Assembly: GCF_003719305.1 (NCBI RefSeq)
Contig: NZ_RARC01000007.1
Location: forward strand, 164,965 to 228,964
DNA from: Mycolicibacterium stellerae
GTDB lineage: Bacteria > Actinomycetota > Actinomycetes > Mycobacteriales > Mycobacteriaceae
Direction of reading: 5' to 3'
Length of the DNA: 64,000 nt
Both the position numbers and the translations under genes were made by a program. The notes below the pieces were generated by a model. It did no database searches, was not told where the DNA came from, and was given only the letters and a program-made list of their open reading frames with translations. Numbering within the stretch: position 1 is the stretch's first letter; each line of letters begins with the position of its first letter. Shown here one piece after another: positions 44,615 to 53,980 of this stretch.

Positions 44615-45442
44615 TTAGACGTTGACTGACCGACGCAATTGCGGGTCGTCGGCAAGGCCCCACGCGGTGATGCGGTCGGAGATCACCTGGCGCAGCGTGG
44701 CCTCGTCGAAGATGCCCGCATCTGCGACGTTCTTGCGCTTGTCCGCATAGGCGTCGATGTCGGCGCCGACCACACGGAGGTCGGCGGCGCGTCGTGCGAT
44801 CGCATTGATCGTGTCTTCGCGGGCGTATCCCAGGCAATGGTCGACGAGGTTGTGGAAGAACTCCTCGTGCCGCTCCTCGTCCTTGGCGATGCGGGCCATC
44901 AGACCGTTGAGCACCGGCTCGGTGATCTGCGCCTGCAGGTTGCGGCAATAGACCGCGTACGCGCGCTCGTGGAATGCCATGAACACCAGCCGCTCGATCT
45001 GGCTGTAGCTCTCGGCGCGGTAGCCCTTCATGACGTGCTCGACACGCACGTCCTCATTGGCGCTGGGATCGATCTCACGGGTGACCACCAGGTAGTTGCG
45101 CAGCGCGATGGCGTGCAGATGCTCCTCGGCGGTCCACCGGCCCAGCCAGCGGCCCCACTTGTCCTCGAGGATGAAGCTGAAGACGAACTCGCGGTGGTAG
45201 CCGGCGAGGTTGTCCTTCTCGATCAGCAGGATCTCGAGTGCGTCCGTGATGTGCTTGGGCAGCGTGACCTGCGACGGGTCCCAGTCCTGGCCACCGAGGA
45301 ACGCGAAGTTCTCGCCCTGCTCGAACGGCACGTAGTCGTGCGCGAACCAGATGTCCTCGGACTCCAGATGACGGGTCAAGTTCTGCTCGACGACCGGCTC
45401 GAGTTCGGTGGTGAGCGTATTAGGGACAGGTTTCTGCGCCAT
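44615..45442 (-). CDS. desA2: Acyl-[acyl-carrier-protein] desaturase
   Basis: A 275-residue ferritin-like di-iron desaturase equivalent to Rv1094 (DesA2). Metal ligands are seen in the EEHLHAIALRNYL (E-E-x-x-H) and KDEERHEEFFHNLVDH (D-E-x-R-H) motifs. It introduces double bonds into acyl-ACP for mycolate or fatty-acid synthesis. The ATG is preceded by GTTACAGTTAC, a 6-base-spaced direct repeat of GTTAC that could be an operator. The gene order phoH2-desA2-glyA is as in M. tuberculosis. Confidence 0.95.
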   Translation of the reverse strand: MAQKPVPNTLTTELEPVVEQNLTRHLESEDIWFAHDYVPFEQGENFAFLGGQDWDPSQVTLPKHITDALEILLIEKDNLAGYHREFVFSFILEDKWGRWLGRWTAEEHLHAIALRNYLVVTREIDPSANEDVRVEHVMKGYRAESYSQIERLVFMAFHERAYAVYCRNLQAQITEPVLNGLMARIAKDEERHEEFFHNLVDHCLGYAREDTINAIARRAADLRVVGADIDAYADKRKNVADAGIFDEATLRQVISDRITAWGLADDPQLRRSVNV

Positions 45443-45499
45443 GAAAGTAACTGTAACCCACGTTCACACCTTTTTGAAATCAGGCCGACTCGTGTCGTG

Positions 45500-46972
45500 T
45501 TACAGCGTCAAACCCGGGTAGAGCGGGTTGGCGGCCAGCAGTTCGGCGGCCGCTGCGTGCACGCGATCGGCGGTGCCGTCGGCCAGCTTGTACTTGGCCT
45601 TGGATGGTCCCGATGACGCGGCCGCCGCCTCGGTGTTGGTCAGCACGTCGACGATCAGCTCGGCCACCCGGTCGAATTCGGCGGGACCGAAGCCGCGGGT
45701 GGTCAGCGCGGGTGTGCCGAGCCGGATACCGCTGGAGTACCAGGCGCCGTTCGGGTCGTTGGGGATCGAGTTGCGGTTGGTGACGACGCCCGAGTCCAGC
45801 AGCGCAGACTCCGCCTGCCGCCCGGTCACCCCGAACGACTGCACGTCGAGCAGCACGATGTGGTTGTCGGTTCCGCCGGTGACGAGCGTCGCACCGCGTT
45901 TGAGGAAGCCCTCGGCGAGCGCCTTGGCGTTGTCGGCGACCCGCTGTGCGTACGTCTGGAACGACGGCTGGCGCGCCTCGGCCAGCGCGACGGCCTTGGC
46001 CGCCATCACGTGCGAGAGCGGGCCGCCGAGCACCATCGGGCAGCCCTTGTCGACGGCGTCGGCGTACTCCGGCGTCGCGAGCACCAGCCCGCCGCGCGGG
46101 CCGCGCAGCGACTTGTGCGTGGTGGTCGTGGTGACGTGGGCGTGCGGCACCGGGTCCTCGTCGCCGGTGAACACCTTCCCAGCGACCAGACCCGCGAAGT
46201 GGGCCATGTCCACCATCAGCGTTGCGCCCACCTCATCGGCGATTTCGCGGAGCTTGGCGAAGTTGATACGCCGCGGGTATGCCGAGTAGCCGCCGACCAA
46301 CACAAGCGGCTTGAACTCGCGGGCGGCCTCGGCAAGCGCGTCATAGTCCAGCAGACCGGTCGTCGGGTCGGTGCCGTAGCTGCGCTGGTAGAACATCTTG
46401 CCGCTGATGTTGGGCCGGAATCCGTGGGTGAGATGCCCGCCGGCGTCCAGCGACATACCCATCAGCTTCTGGTTTCCGAGCTTGGCGCGCAGCTGCTCCC
46501 AGTCCGCCTCGGACAGGTCGTTGACGTTCTTGACGCCGGCCTCGGCCAGGCCGGGCGCCTCGACGCGGGTGGCCAGGATGGCCCAGTACGCGACGAGGTT
46601 GGCGTCGATGCCGGAGTGCGGCTGGACGTAGGCGTGTGGCGAACCGAACAGCTGCTCGGCGTGCTCGACGGCCACCGACTCGACGGTGTCGACGTTCTGG
46701 CAGCCGGCGTAGAAGCGGTGCCCGATGGTGCCCTCGGCGTACTTGTCGGAGAGCCAGGTGCCCATGGTCAGCAGCACCGCGGGCGAGGCATAGTTCTCGC
46801 TTGCGATCAGCTTGAGCGAATCGCGTTGGTCGACAAGCTCTTTGCGCGTCGCGGCAGCGATGCGCGGTTCGACAGATTCGATGATCTGCAGGATGTCGCG
46901 ATACGCGGTGCTGGCGGTGTCGGCGTACTCGGCGCCGGGAGCGGGTGCGGTCACGGACGGATCTGCGGTCAT
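45500..46972 (-). CDS. glyA: Serine hydroxymethyltransferase, long form
   Basis: A 490-residue PLP enzyme interconverting serine and glycine with tetrahydrofolate. [45 protein letters not shown] and the PLP-Lys motif [16 protein letters not shown] are conserved. It is about 65 residues longer than the ~426-residue bacterial type. An insertion of roughly 45 residues (about 145-190, including [20 protein letters not shown]) and an extended C-terminus account for this. It occupies the glyA1 position between desA2 and coaA. ATG 46972 is used; the frame to 47038 lacks homology. Confidence 0.93.
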   Translation of the reverse strand: MTADPSVTAPAPGAEYADTASTAYRDILQIIESVEPRIAAATRKELVDQRDSLKLIASENYASPAVLLTMGTWLSDKYAEGTIGHRFYAGCQNVDTVESVAVEHAEQLFGSPHAYVQPHSGIDANLVAYWAILATRVEAPGLAEAGVKNVNDLSEADWEQLRAKLGNQKLMGMSLDAGGHLTHGFRPNISGKMFYQRSYGTDPTTGLLDYDALAEAAREFKPLVLVGGYSAYPRRINFAKLREIADEVGATLMVDMAHFAGLVAGKVFTGDEDPVPHAHVTTTTTHKSLRGPRGGLVLATPEYADAVDKGCPMVLGGPLSHVMAAKAVALAEARQPSFQTYAQRVADNAKALAEGFLKRGATLVTGGTDNHIVLLDVQSFGVTGRQAESALLDSGVVTNRNSIPNDPNGAWYSSGIRLGTPALTTRGFGPAEFDRVAELIVDVLTNTEAAAASSGPSKAKYKLADGTADRVHAAAAELLAANPLYPGLTL

Positions 46973-47092
46973 GGTATCCAGCGTAATCGGAGCGACAACA
47001 GGAGGACCCGGAGGCTGCCTACGCGCGCCGAACCTCACCAGTCGCAGGAACCTCAGGAATGCTCATCGGCCACTGAGCTGGGGATGGCGGAA

Positions 47093-47171
47093 GTGCCCGC
47101 CTCGCAGCGAAACAGTCGCTCATACGGAATCGGTTTCAGCAGTAGCGAATCTTTCGCTGTGAGGCGGGCAC
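47093..47171. repeat. Family C intergenic palindrome
   Basis: 20-base arms GTGCCCGCCTCGCAGCGAAA (47093-47112) and TTTCGCTGTGAGGCGGGCAC (47152-47171) pair with one mismatch around a 39-base interior, itself bounded by TCGCT/AGCGA. It lies in the 254-base gap between the glyA start and the DUF885 stop, both minus strand. It looks like a terminator or mobile palindromic unit. No other full copy was found in this window. Confidence 0.9.
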
Positions 47172-47226
47172 GACGAGTTGTGCCGCCCGGCGTGACTCGT
47201 GGGGCCAGGGTGACGGCCCGCCGCGG

Positions 47227-48447
47227 TCAGGCGGCGCGCAGGGCCGACGGGATCAGCGGCTCGTCGAGCAGCCTGCCGAACCGTTCGGTGAGGCTGACGC
47301 CTGCGGGCCGGTCGTCCAGCCAGCCCCGCAGAAGCCGGTAGCCCTCGACATAGGTGCTGGTGTAGGCCCGCCACAGCGGCGAAGACAGAAACCGCAACGT
47401 CTGCCTTGCCCGCTCGTCGCTGACCAACAGCCAACGCTTCAGGAATGCCACCACGTCGTCGACGTCGCGGTGTTCGTCGTGCAGCATCAGCGCGGCGTCC
47501 TGCCTGACATCGGCCAGCGCCGCGGTCGCATCCGAAACCGTCGCCGCGCGCTCCCCGTCGAATCGAAGGCCCAGATCGGCGTAGATCTCGCCGGCCCATG
47601 TACCCCAGCTCGAACCGATCGCGGCGTGGAGCGCCAAGTCGGCCAGCCCCTCGGCCATCAGGCACTGCGGAGTGTTGACCAGAAACAGCGTCTGCTCGGC
47701 ATGGCCGCGTTTGGCGACCAGACCGGCCTCCTTGCGGCAGTGCTCGGTGTGGTGGCCGGGATAGGACTCGTGGGCAACCAGCCGCGGCAGGTTCGACATC
47801 TGCTGGCGCAGGTCGGCATTCACCGCGACGGTCGAGCGGTAGTCGCCGAGGTAGTAGTTGAACCCCGACCACGGCTTGTCGGTCACCACTTCGTAGTTGA
47901 TGGTTTCGCTGTCCGGCAGCGGGAAATCGGCGCGCACCCGGTCGCGCAGGGCGCTGGAGAACGCGTGGATGCACTCCTCGAGGCGCTCCGGCGGGATCTC
48001 CTCGGCACGGCGGTAGGCAGCCATCCGCTCGGCCAGTGGCCCCGTGCCGCCGAGTGCCTGGTCGAGGCGGGCGTGCGCGTCCGCGTAGCGGTCCGGATCG
48101 CCCTTGCCGATCTGGACGTCGAAATAGGCGTCGACCTCGTCGACGAATCCGACGGTCTGCCCGGCGAATTTCTTTCCGGCACAGGCCAGCGCGCGCAGAT
48201 GGGCGCCGAGGTAATCGGCGCGTGCGTCGTCAAAACCCGCCTGGCCGTCGGTGCGCGGCACATTCGGCAGCTCGGCGAGCAGCCGGTCGGCCTGTCTGGC
48301 CAGGTCAGCGGGGTCAGGCGCCGGTTCGGATGCGACCGCCTCCCGCAGCGCGGGGTCGCCGGTGAAGGAGTCGACGTAGCCTTCCTCGATCCGGTCGAAC
48401 CTCAGACCGAGCAGTAGATATTCGCGGATGAGGGTGCCGGACTCCAT
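47227..48447 (-). CDS. DUF885 putative metallopeptidase
   Basis: A 406-residue protein of the DUF885 family, related to zinc carboxypeptidase-like enzymes. [20 protein letters not shown] contains the H-E-x-x-P-G-H-H metal site. [20 protein letters not shown] gives the downstream Glu. The C-terminal helices are intact. ATG 48447 is chosen because upstream sequence is a shadow of coaA. It is divergent from coaA (31 bases). The substrate is unknown. Confidence 0.88.
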   Translation of the reverse strand: MESGTLIREYLLLGLRFDRIEEGYVDSFTGDPALREAVASEPAPDPADLARQADRLLAELPNVPRTDGQAGFDDARADYLGAHLRALACAGKKFAGQTVGFVDEVDAYFDVQIGKGDPDRYADAHARLDQALGGTGPLAERMAAYRRAEEIPPERLEECIHAFSSALRDRVRADFPLPDSETINYEVVTDKPWSGFNYYLGDYRSTVAVNADLRQQMSNLPRLVAHESYPGHHTEHCRKEAGLVAKRGHAEQTLFLVNTPQCLMAEGLADLALHAAIGSSWGTWAGEIYADLGLRFDGERAATVSDATAALADVRQDAALMLHDEHRDVDDVVAFLKRWLLVSDERARQTLRFLSSPLWRAYTSTYVEGYRLLRGWLDDRPAGVSLTERFGRLLDEPLIPSALRAA

Positions 48448-48477
48448 GGCAACCACGCTAACTGCAAGACTGATCCC

Positions 48478-49416
48478 ATGCCGCGGCTGAGCGAGCCGAG
48501 CCCCTACGTGGAGTTCGACCGGAGTCAATGGCGGGCGCTGCGCATGTCGACGCCGCTGAAGCTGGCCGAGGAAGAGCTCGTCAAGCTGCGCGGCCTCGGT
48601 GAAAAGATCGACCTGCTCGAGGTCGAAGAGGTCTACCTGCCACTCGCCCGGTTGATCCACCTACAGGTTGCGGCGCGCCAGCGGCTGTTCGCCGCCACCG
48701 CCGAGTTCCTCGGCGAGCCGCAGCAGAATCCCGACCGCCCGGTGCCGTTCATCATCGGCGTCGCGGGCAGTGTGGCGGTGGGTAAGTCGACGACCGCCCG
48801 TGTGCTGCAGGCACTGCTGGCCCGCTGGGAGCACCATCCCCGCGTCGACCTCGTCACCACCGACGGCTTCCTGTACTCGAACACGGAACTGACGCGCCGA
48901 AACATGATGCACCGCAAAGGTTTCCCGGAAAGTTATGACCGCAGGGCGTTGATGCGGTTCGTCACCGCGGTGAAGTCAGGCTCCGATTACGCCTGCGCCC
49001 CCGTGTATTCGCATCTGCTCTATGACATCGTGCCCCGTGAGAAGCAGATCATCCGGCATCCGGACATCCTGATTCTGGAAGGGCTCAACGTCCTGCAAAC
49101 CGGTCCGGCGCTGATGGTTTCGGACCTGTTCGACTTCTCGGTCTACGTCGACGCCCGCATCGAGGACATCGAACAGTGGTACATATCCCGGTTCCTGTCG
49201 ATGCGGGCGGGCGCGTTCGCCGACCCCGCGTCGCACTTCCACCACTACTCGACGCTGACCGACGATCAGGCGGTCTTCGCGGCCAGCGATATCTGGCACT
49301 CGATCAACCGCCCGAACCTTATCGAGAACATCCTGCCCACGCGGCCGCGCGCCACCCTGGTGCTGCGCAAGGACGCCGACCACTCCATCAACCGGCTGCG
49401 GTTGCGCAAGTTGTAA
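48478..49416 (+). CDS. coaA: Pantothenate kinase type I
   Basis: A 312-residue CoaA that catalyses the first step of CoA synthesis. [19 protein letters not shown] is the P-loop. [30 protein letters not shown] and [12 protein letters not shown] are the family core. The C-terminus INRLRLRKL is normal. ATG 48478. Palindrome A3 begins right after the stop codon. Confidence 0.97.
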   Translation: MPRLSEPSPYVEFDRSQWRALRMSTPLKLAEEELVKLRGLGEKIDLLEVEEVYLPLARLIHLQVAARQRLFAATAEFLGEPQQNPDRPVPFIIGVAGSVAVGKSTTARVLQALLARWEHHPRVDLVTTDGFLYSNTELTRRNMMHRKGFPESYDRRALMRFVTAVKSGSDYACAPVYSHLLYDIVPREKQIIRHPDILILEGLNVLQTGPALMVSDLFDFSVYVDARIEDIEQWYISRFLSMRAGAFADPASHFHHYSTLTDDQAVFAASDIWHSINRPNLIENILPTRPRATLVLRKDADHSINRLRLRKL

Positions 49417-49470
49417 GCGCGAGCAGACGCAAAAGTCCCCAAACACTCGGCGTGTCGGGGACTTTTGCGT
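49417..49470. repeat. Family A intergenic palindrome, copy A3 (right arm shortened)
   Basis: The left arm GCGCGAGCAGACGCAAAAG starts directly after the coaA stop. The core CGCAAAAGTCCCC (49428-49440) pairs perfectly with GGGGACTTTTGCG (49457-49469), and ACAC/GTGT pair inside. The right outer arm (CTGCTCGC) seen in A1 and A2 is replaced by unrelated sequence. It lies between convergent coaA and the minus-strand gene ending at 49510. Stem plus T4 makes a good terminator. Confidence 0.9.
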
Positions 49471-49509
49471 TCCCTACCTGCGGTGTGGGCCCAGCTCGGC
49501 AGAAGAACG

Positions 49510-49920
49510 TCAGCGCTTCATGCGTCGCACACCCTGGTACTGCAGCTCGGCGAACACCAGCGTGTACACACCGGTGGCGAGCGTCAGCACGATGCCGGTG
49601 ATGGTCAACGGGAAGACGTCAGCGAGCACGAACACCACGCTGGCGACCGTGAACAGCAGGTTGCCGATGGCCAGCATCAGGCCGACGCGTCGCACCGACG
49701 GCAGCTGGGCGAGCGCAAGCACCACAACGCCGTAGGCGATGAAGAAGGCGCTCATCGAATACTCGAACGCCGTACTGGTGCCGGATATCTCGGCCAGCCA
49801 GCCCGCGAGTGGAAGCCCGGCGACACCGGCGAGCCCGGTCAGTACTGCGTCGGCGCGCATCGCGAAGCGCAGCAGCGAGTCCGTCGACTCCTTGAATCTC
49901 GGTGTGGTGATGGCGGTCAT
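49510..49920 (-). CDS. Four-TM membrane protein, tandem paralogue 1
   Basis: A 136-residue integral membrane protein with four helices. It begins MTAITTPRFKESTDSLLRFAM and contains ADAVLTGLAGVAGLPLAGWL. It is a clear paralogue of the neighbouring 50017-50424 gene, sharing M-T-A-I-T, STDSLLRFA, RADA, VRRVG and QY.GVRR. ATG 49920 has AAAGGA upstream. The function is unknown. Confidence 0.82.
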   Translation of the reverse strand: MTAITTPRFKESTDSLLRFAMRADAVLTGLAGVAGLPLAGWLAEISGTSTAFEYSMSAFFIAYGVVVLALAQLPSVRRVGLMLAIGNLLFTVASVVFVLADVFPLTITGIVLTLATGVYTLVFAELQYQGVRRMKR

Positions 49921-50016
49921 CCTGATTCCTTTCTTTGGTGGGATTACCTTCAGCCGGTGCCGGAGTCGACGCCGCAACCTCTGTCAGCGGCGACTCCGGA
50001 CCGGGTTGGAAGGGAG

Positions 50017-50424
50017 TCACGCCAGACGGCGCACTCCGAGGTACTGGGCGTAGGCGAATGCCAGCGTCGCGACGGTGAACGCGATTGTCGACGCCACCCC
50101 GAACGCGGTCAGCGGCAGCCACCCCGCCATGAGCACGATGGCAACGACGACGGTGAATGCGATGTTCCCGACGAGCACGCCGACGCCGACACGGCGGACG
50201 TCCGGCACACCGGCGGAGACATACAGCGCGAGGCCGTAGCCGACGAGCGCCGCGCCTGCGATCCATTCCGATGTGGCCGACAGACCTGACAGCCGCGACA
50301 GCGGATCGGCGGCCATGGCGATGAGCAATCCGAGCGCCCCGCACAGGGTGGCGTCGGCGCGCAGGGCGAAACGCAGCAGTGAATCCGTGCTGTCCCGGAC
50401 GGGCCGGGCGGTGATGGCGGTCAT
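50017..50424 (-). CDS. Four-TM membrane protein, tandem paralogue 2
   Basis: A 135-residue, four-helix membrane protein: MTAITARPVRDSTDSLLRFAL, then GALGLLIAMAADPL and VRRVGVGVLVGNIAFTVVVA. It was duplicated in tandem with the 49510 gene and is transcribed first. Phased TGGCA repeats lie directly upstream (50444-50485), suggesting regulated expression of the pair. The function is unknown. Confidence 0.82.
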   Translation of the reverse strand: MTAITARPVRDSTDSLLRFALRADATLCGALGLLIAMAADPLSRLSGLSATSEWIAGAALVGYGLALYVSAGVPDVRRVGVGVLVGNIAFTVVVAIVLMAGWLPLTAFGVASTIAFTVATLAFAYAQYLGVRRLA

Positions 50425-50443
50425 GGCACTGATGTTGCGCAGA

Positions 50444-50485
50444 TGCCACTGCCAGATCGACGCCAGACGCTGCCAGCTACTGCCA
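50444..50485. promoter_or_regulatory. Phased TGCCA repeats upstream of the four-TM pair
   Basis: TGCCA occurs at 50444, 50450, 50471 and 50481, with the variant CGCCA at 50461. The last four are spaced 11, 10 and 10 bases, about one helical turn, so they present the same DNA face. On the minus strand they read TGGCA(G) and lie 20-61 bases before the gene start. This is typical of an activator that binds direct repeats, as SARP/OmpR-type proteins do. The identity of the regulator is unknown. Confidence 0.5.
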
Positions 50486-50536
50486 ACCGCAGGTCAGAAC
50501 GGTTTCCTCGTCGTCGCCCCCCACCGCCTCGAGGCG

Positions 50537-51892
50537 TTAGAAGTCTTGTGCGGTCACCAAATTGCCGCGCAGATCGGCGGCGATCAGCCGGGCGGCGGCG
50601 TTCTGCCAGTTGTGCAGCGACCGCTGTGGCACCTCGGTGACAAACCACTGCCAGGCCTGGCGGGCGACGGGATCCAACCCGGCAGCGGTGGCGTTCTGCG
50701 CGTACGCCCGCACACCGACGACGTACGGGAAGTACAGCGCGTTGTAGTGGCGCCACTGCTCGGTGGTGCCGAAGTCGCCGCCGTCGCGGGGCTTTAGCCG
50801 GGCGATGCGGTCGGCCAGCAGGGCCTTGAGCTCGTTGGCGCGTTCCAGCGGCTGATCGGGAGCGCCGCGGGCGGCCAGCCGTTCGTCGATGCCCGGCAGG
50901 GCGGTCAGCGGGCTGGCGACGAGCTTGGACAGGTCGCCGTAGTGGCCGAGCGCGCGGCGGGTGAGCCGGACGAAGGTCTCGTCGTCGACGTCGGAAAGCG
51001 GGTTCGTCGACCGCAGCGGCAGCGCTGCCTCAGTGCGGCGCAACGTCGCGCGGTCGGCGCGCAGACCCGGCGAGCGGGAGAACGCCAGCCGGTCCAGCAG
51101 GCCGGCCAGCGGGTCGGCAAGCACGTTGATCGCGATCGCTATCGCGACACTGGTGAAAAGAAGCACGGTCAACGCCGTCTGCTCCCCCGTCAACACCAGT
51201 CCGACCAACGCCTGCCCGCCGAACAGCACGACCACGACGCCGGTCGCGACGAACGAGCGCAGCATGTCGCCGCGCAGCGCCTGGCCTTCGTCGAACGCGT
51301 CCCACATCGCGACCGCGACTCCGAGCAGCACGACGTCGCAACCCGTCGACGCGAGGGCGAGCCAGCTGGGCACGAGGCCAAGCGGGATGACGAGGATCGC
51401 GTTGCCGAGGGCGAAGAACAGCGTCGCGACCACGACGTAGCCAACCACCGGCCGCGGCTGCCACGGGCCGAACACCGCCCTCAGCATCGCGCCGAGTGAC
51501 GAAAGCGAGATGACGGCGAACATCACCCAGTGGCCGAGCCGAACCGGCCCGTCGACGTTGCCCGCCATGGCCGCGCCGAAGAACGCCGCCGCGGCCACCG
51601 CGGCGATCAGGGCGATCTCGCCTGCGCGGCTGCGCCAGGTGTCGGACGGCCTGGACAGTTCGAGCAGCACAGCGAACCACGCGATCCCCGGCACCGCGAC
51701 CAGATAGATTTCGATGCTGCTGAGTCCGTGCAGACCGCTGACCACCCGCACGGCGTCGAGCGCCACCACCGCCGCGAAACTCGTCAGGCCGATAGCGGCC
51801 AGCACGAGCACCGGCTTACGCGGATCACGGGCCAGCAGGTACAGGCCCAGCCACCAGCTGAGCGAGAAGACCAACGCCGAAAGCGCCGCCAT
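50537..51892 (-). CDS. Polytopic membrane protein of unknown function
   Basis: A 451-residue protein. Residues 1-260 contain about eight hydrophobic helices (for example LVFSLSWWLGLYLLA, FAVISLSSLGAMLRA, VGYVVVATLFFALGN, FTSVAIAIAINVLADPLAGL). Residues about 265-451 are a soluble domain with LRRTEAALPL, LSKLVASPLTALPGIDERLA, and a helical tail HNWQNAAARLIAADLRGNLV. The 7-8-TM-plus-helical-domain layout resembles sensor proteins, but no kinase or HTH motif is visible. It lies 113 bases upstream of the four-TM pair on the same strand. Confidence 0.75.
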   Translation of the reverse strand: MAALSALVFSLSWWLGLYLLARDPRKPVLVLAAIGLTSFAAVVALDAVRVVSGLHGLSSIEIYLVAVPGIAWFAVLLELSRPSDTWRSRAGEIALIAAVAAAAFFGAAMAGNVDGPVRLGHWVMFAVISLSSLGAMLRAVFGPWQPRPVVGYVVVATLFFALGNAILVIPLGLVPSWLALASTGCDVVLLGVAVAMWDAFDEGQALRGDMLRSFVATGVVVVLFGGQALVGLVLTGEQTALTVLLFTSVAIAIAINVLADPLAGLLDRLAFSRSPGLRADRATLRRTEAALPLRSTNPLSDVDDETFVRLTRRALGHYGDLSKLVASPLTALPGIDERLAARGAPDQPLERANELKALLADRIARLKPRDGGDFGTTEQWRHYNALYFPYVVGVRAYAQNATAAGLDPVARQAWQWFVTEVPQRSLHNWQNAAARLIAADLRGNLVTAQDF

Positions 51893-51938
51893 GGGTCAAG
51901 TGTGGCATGGCGATCAGTGCCTGTAGAGGTTGAGCCGA

Positions 51939-52736
51939 TCAGCGGCCGTAGCGGCGGTGCCGCGCGGTGTAATCGCGCAGCGCGCGCAGGAAATCCACCC
52001 GCCGGAACTCCGGCCAGTAGGCCTCCGTGAACCACATCTCCGAGTACGCGCTCTGCCACAGCAGGAATCCCGACAGCCGCTGCTCCCCCGATGTGCGGAT
52101 CACCAGATCCGGATCGGGCTGACCGGACGTGTACAGGTTCTCCGAGATCGCCTCCGCGGTGACCGCCTCGATCAGCTGGTCACCGCTTACGCCGTTGGCG
52201 AGTTCCTTGCCGAGAAGCGCCCGCACCGCGTCGACGATCTCCTGCCGTCCGCCGTAGCCGACGGCGACGTTGACATGGAAGGTCCCGGCGGTCGCTTCCG
52301 ACGCCGTCGACTCCACCGCGTCGCGCAGCCGCCGCGCCGGCTCTTCGCCGAGCAGTTCGAGGTCGCCGACCGTGCGCACGCTCCACTTGTTCGCGGGGGC
52401 ACAGATCTCCTCCACCACATCGGTGATGATCTCGATCAGGGACGACAGCTCGTCCGGTTCCCGCTGCAGGTTCTCCGTCGAGAGCAGGTAGACGGTGGCC
52501 ATCTCGATGCCCGCATCCTGACACCAGCGCAACATCTCGGCAATCTTGTCCGCGCCCACCCGATAGCCGTAACTGACGTCATCGTGACCAGCATCACGGG
52601 CCCATCGCCGGTTACCGTCACAGAGAACCGCGATATGGCGGGGCAGTTCGGTTTTCGATGCCGCGAGACCCTGCCGCAACCGCATCTCATAGAGCCGATA
52701 CACCGGCTCCTTGAGACGAGCGGGAATGATCTCCAC
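51939..52736 (-). CDS. Short-chain Z-isoprenyl diphosphate synthase (Rv1086-like)
   Basis: A 265-residue cis-prenyltransferase. [18 protein letters not shown] is the signature (D-G-N-R-R-W-A). [34 protein letters not shown] and [20 protein letters not shown] complete the UppS core. It closely resembles Rv1086, which makes omega,E,Z-farnesyl diphosphate for decaprenyl phosphate synthesis. GTG 52736 gives the expected N-terminus [16 protein letters not shown]; the frame to 52745 adds three residues. It is divergent from hemolysin III. Confidence 0.95.
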   Translation of the reverse strand: MEIIPARLKEPVYRLYEMRLRQGLAASKTELPRHIAVLCDGNRRWARDAGHDDVSYGYRVGADKIAEMLRWCQDAGIEMATVYLLSTENLQREPDELSSLIEIITDVVEEICAPANKWSVRTVGDLELLGEEPARRLRDAVESTASEATAGTFHVNVAVGYGGRQEIVDAVRALLGKELANGVSGDQLIEAVTAEAISENLYTSGQPDPDLVIRTSGEQRLSGFLLWQSAYSEMWFTEAYWPEFRRVDFLRALRDYTARHRRYGR

Positions 52737-52791
52737 GAAAATCAAGACTACTGTGGCGAACGGGAATCACCGAGCGGCCAATGGAGGTGAC

Positions 52792-53538
52792 GTGACCGCC
52801 TCGATCGACACCGACGAACCGGATCGCACCCACCGTCGTGGTGATGGCGCAGAAGACTTTCCCGAGGCGGTCGTCGACCGCGTCGCACAGGCCATCGGCA
52901 GGCCGCGGGCGCGGGGCTGGATCCACGTCTACGCGGCCGTCGTCGCGCTCATCGCAGGCGCGACGCTGGTATCGGTGTCCTGGGCGATGGTCGGGACCAG
53001 GGCCGGGCTCGCGACACTGATCTACACGTTCACGATCGTGGCCATGTTCGCCGTCAGCGGTGCATACCACCGGATCACCTGGAAGTCGGCGACGCTCCGT
53101 AAATGGATGAAGCGCGCCGACCACTCGATGATCTTCGTGTTCATCGCGGGCAGCTACACACCGTTCGCCCTGCTCGCGCTGCCGTCGGAGAAGGGCATGG
53201 TGCTCTTCTGGATCGTCTGGAGCGGCGCCATAGCGGGCGTGCTGCTCAAGATGTTCTGGCCGTCTGCGCCGCGCTGGGTGGGCGTGCCGCTGTACCTCCT
53301 GTTGGGCTGGGTTGCGGCGTGGTTCGTCGGACCGATCCTGCACGGGGCGGGGGTGGCGGCGCTGGTCCTGCTGATCGTCGGCGGCGCGCTCTACAGCATC
53401 GGCGGCGTGCTGTACGGCCTGAAATGGCCCAACCCGTGGCCCGAGACGTTCGGGCATCACGAGTTCTTCCACGCGTGCACCGCGGTGGCCGCTCTCCTGC
53501 ACTACATCGCGATGTGGTTCGCCGTCTTCAGCGGCTAG
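52792..53538 (+). CDS. Hemolysin III (PAQR/YqfA) family membrane protein
   Basis: A 248-residue, seven-TM protein equivalent to Rv1085c. [40 protein letters not shown] (His/Asp/Ser) and the C-terminal [20 protein letters not shown] (His cluster) are the metal-binding hydrolase signature of the CREST superfamily. GTG 52792 has GGAGG 4 bases before; the frame to 52711 overlaps the prenyl synthase. The physiological role is unclear. Confidence 0.92.
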   Translation: MTASIDTDEPDRTHRRGDGAEDFPEAVVDRVAQAIGRPRARGWIHVYAAVVALIAGATLVSVSWAMVGTRAGLATLIYTFTIVAMFAVSGAYHRITWKSATLRKWMKRADHSMIFVFIAGSYTPFALLALPSEKGMVLFWIVWSGAIAGVLLKMFWPSAPRWVGVPLYLLLGWVAAWFVGPILHGAGVAALVLLIVGGALYSIGGVLYGLKWPNPWPETFGHHEFFHACTAVAALLHYIAMWFAVFSG

Positions 53539-53547
53539 CCAATCTGC

Positions 53548-53596
53548 GATTTCGGCGCGCTCACGTACGCTCAGCGTCGATCAGCGCGCCGAAATC
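53548..53596. repeat. Family B intergenic palindrome, copy B2
   Basis: Left arm GATTTCGGCGCGCTCAC (from 53548) and right arm AGCGCGCCGAAATC (to 53596) pair perfectly over 14 bases. The interior ACGTACGCTCAGCGT resembles that of B1. It lies between convergent hemolysin III (ends 53538) and the NTF2-like gene (stop 53599), a bidirectional terminator position. Confidence 0.92.
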
Positions 53597-53598
53597 AC

Positions 53599-53970
53599 TC
53601 ATGCGGGCTTGAGGTTCTCCGGGCCCCAGTAGGCCTTCATCGACGCGATCTTGCCGTCGTCGTTGAACGTCATCGTGCTGATGATCTCGATCTGCATCCG
53701 ATTTCCGCCAAGCTCGAGGGTGAGCGCCCAATAGAACGCGGCCTCCTGCCCCAGCGACCGCAGCGTGTACAGCTCGGCCGCGTTGTCGCCGGTAGGGATC
53801 GCCGAGTAGAACCCGCGGATCGCCTCGCGGCCGATGTGCACCTCTCCGCCGACCGGATCCTCGACGGTGCCGTCGCCGGCGTAGAGGTCGACGATGTCGT
53901 CGGTGCGACCTTCCGCTGCCAGTTCGAGGTAGCGCTTGACGGTCTTGGCGTTGCCTTCGGGCGTCGACAT
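53599..53970 (-). CDS. Ketosteroid-isomerase-like (NTF2-fold) protein
   Basis: A 123-residue NTF2/SnoaL-fold protein. VKRYLELAAEGRTDDIVDLY, DGTVEDPVGGEVHIGREAIR and GFYSAIP match the steroid delta-isomerase branch, and the Asp of the VEDP motif is present as in KSI-like proteins. The catalytic Tyr/Asp pair cannot be confirmed. ATG 53970 is chosen. It lies 10 bases downstream of the YyaL gene on the same strand. Confidence 0.85.
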   Translation of the reverse strand: MSTPEGNAKTVKRYLELAAEGRTDDIVDLYAGDGTVEDPVGGEVHIGREAIRGFYSAIPTGDNAAELYTLRSLGQEAAFYWALTLELGGNRMQIEIISTMTFNDDGKIASMKAYWGPENLKPA

Positions 53971-53980
53971 GCGCCGAACG

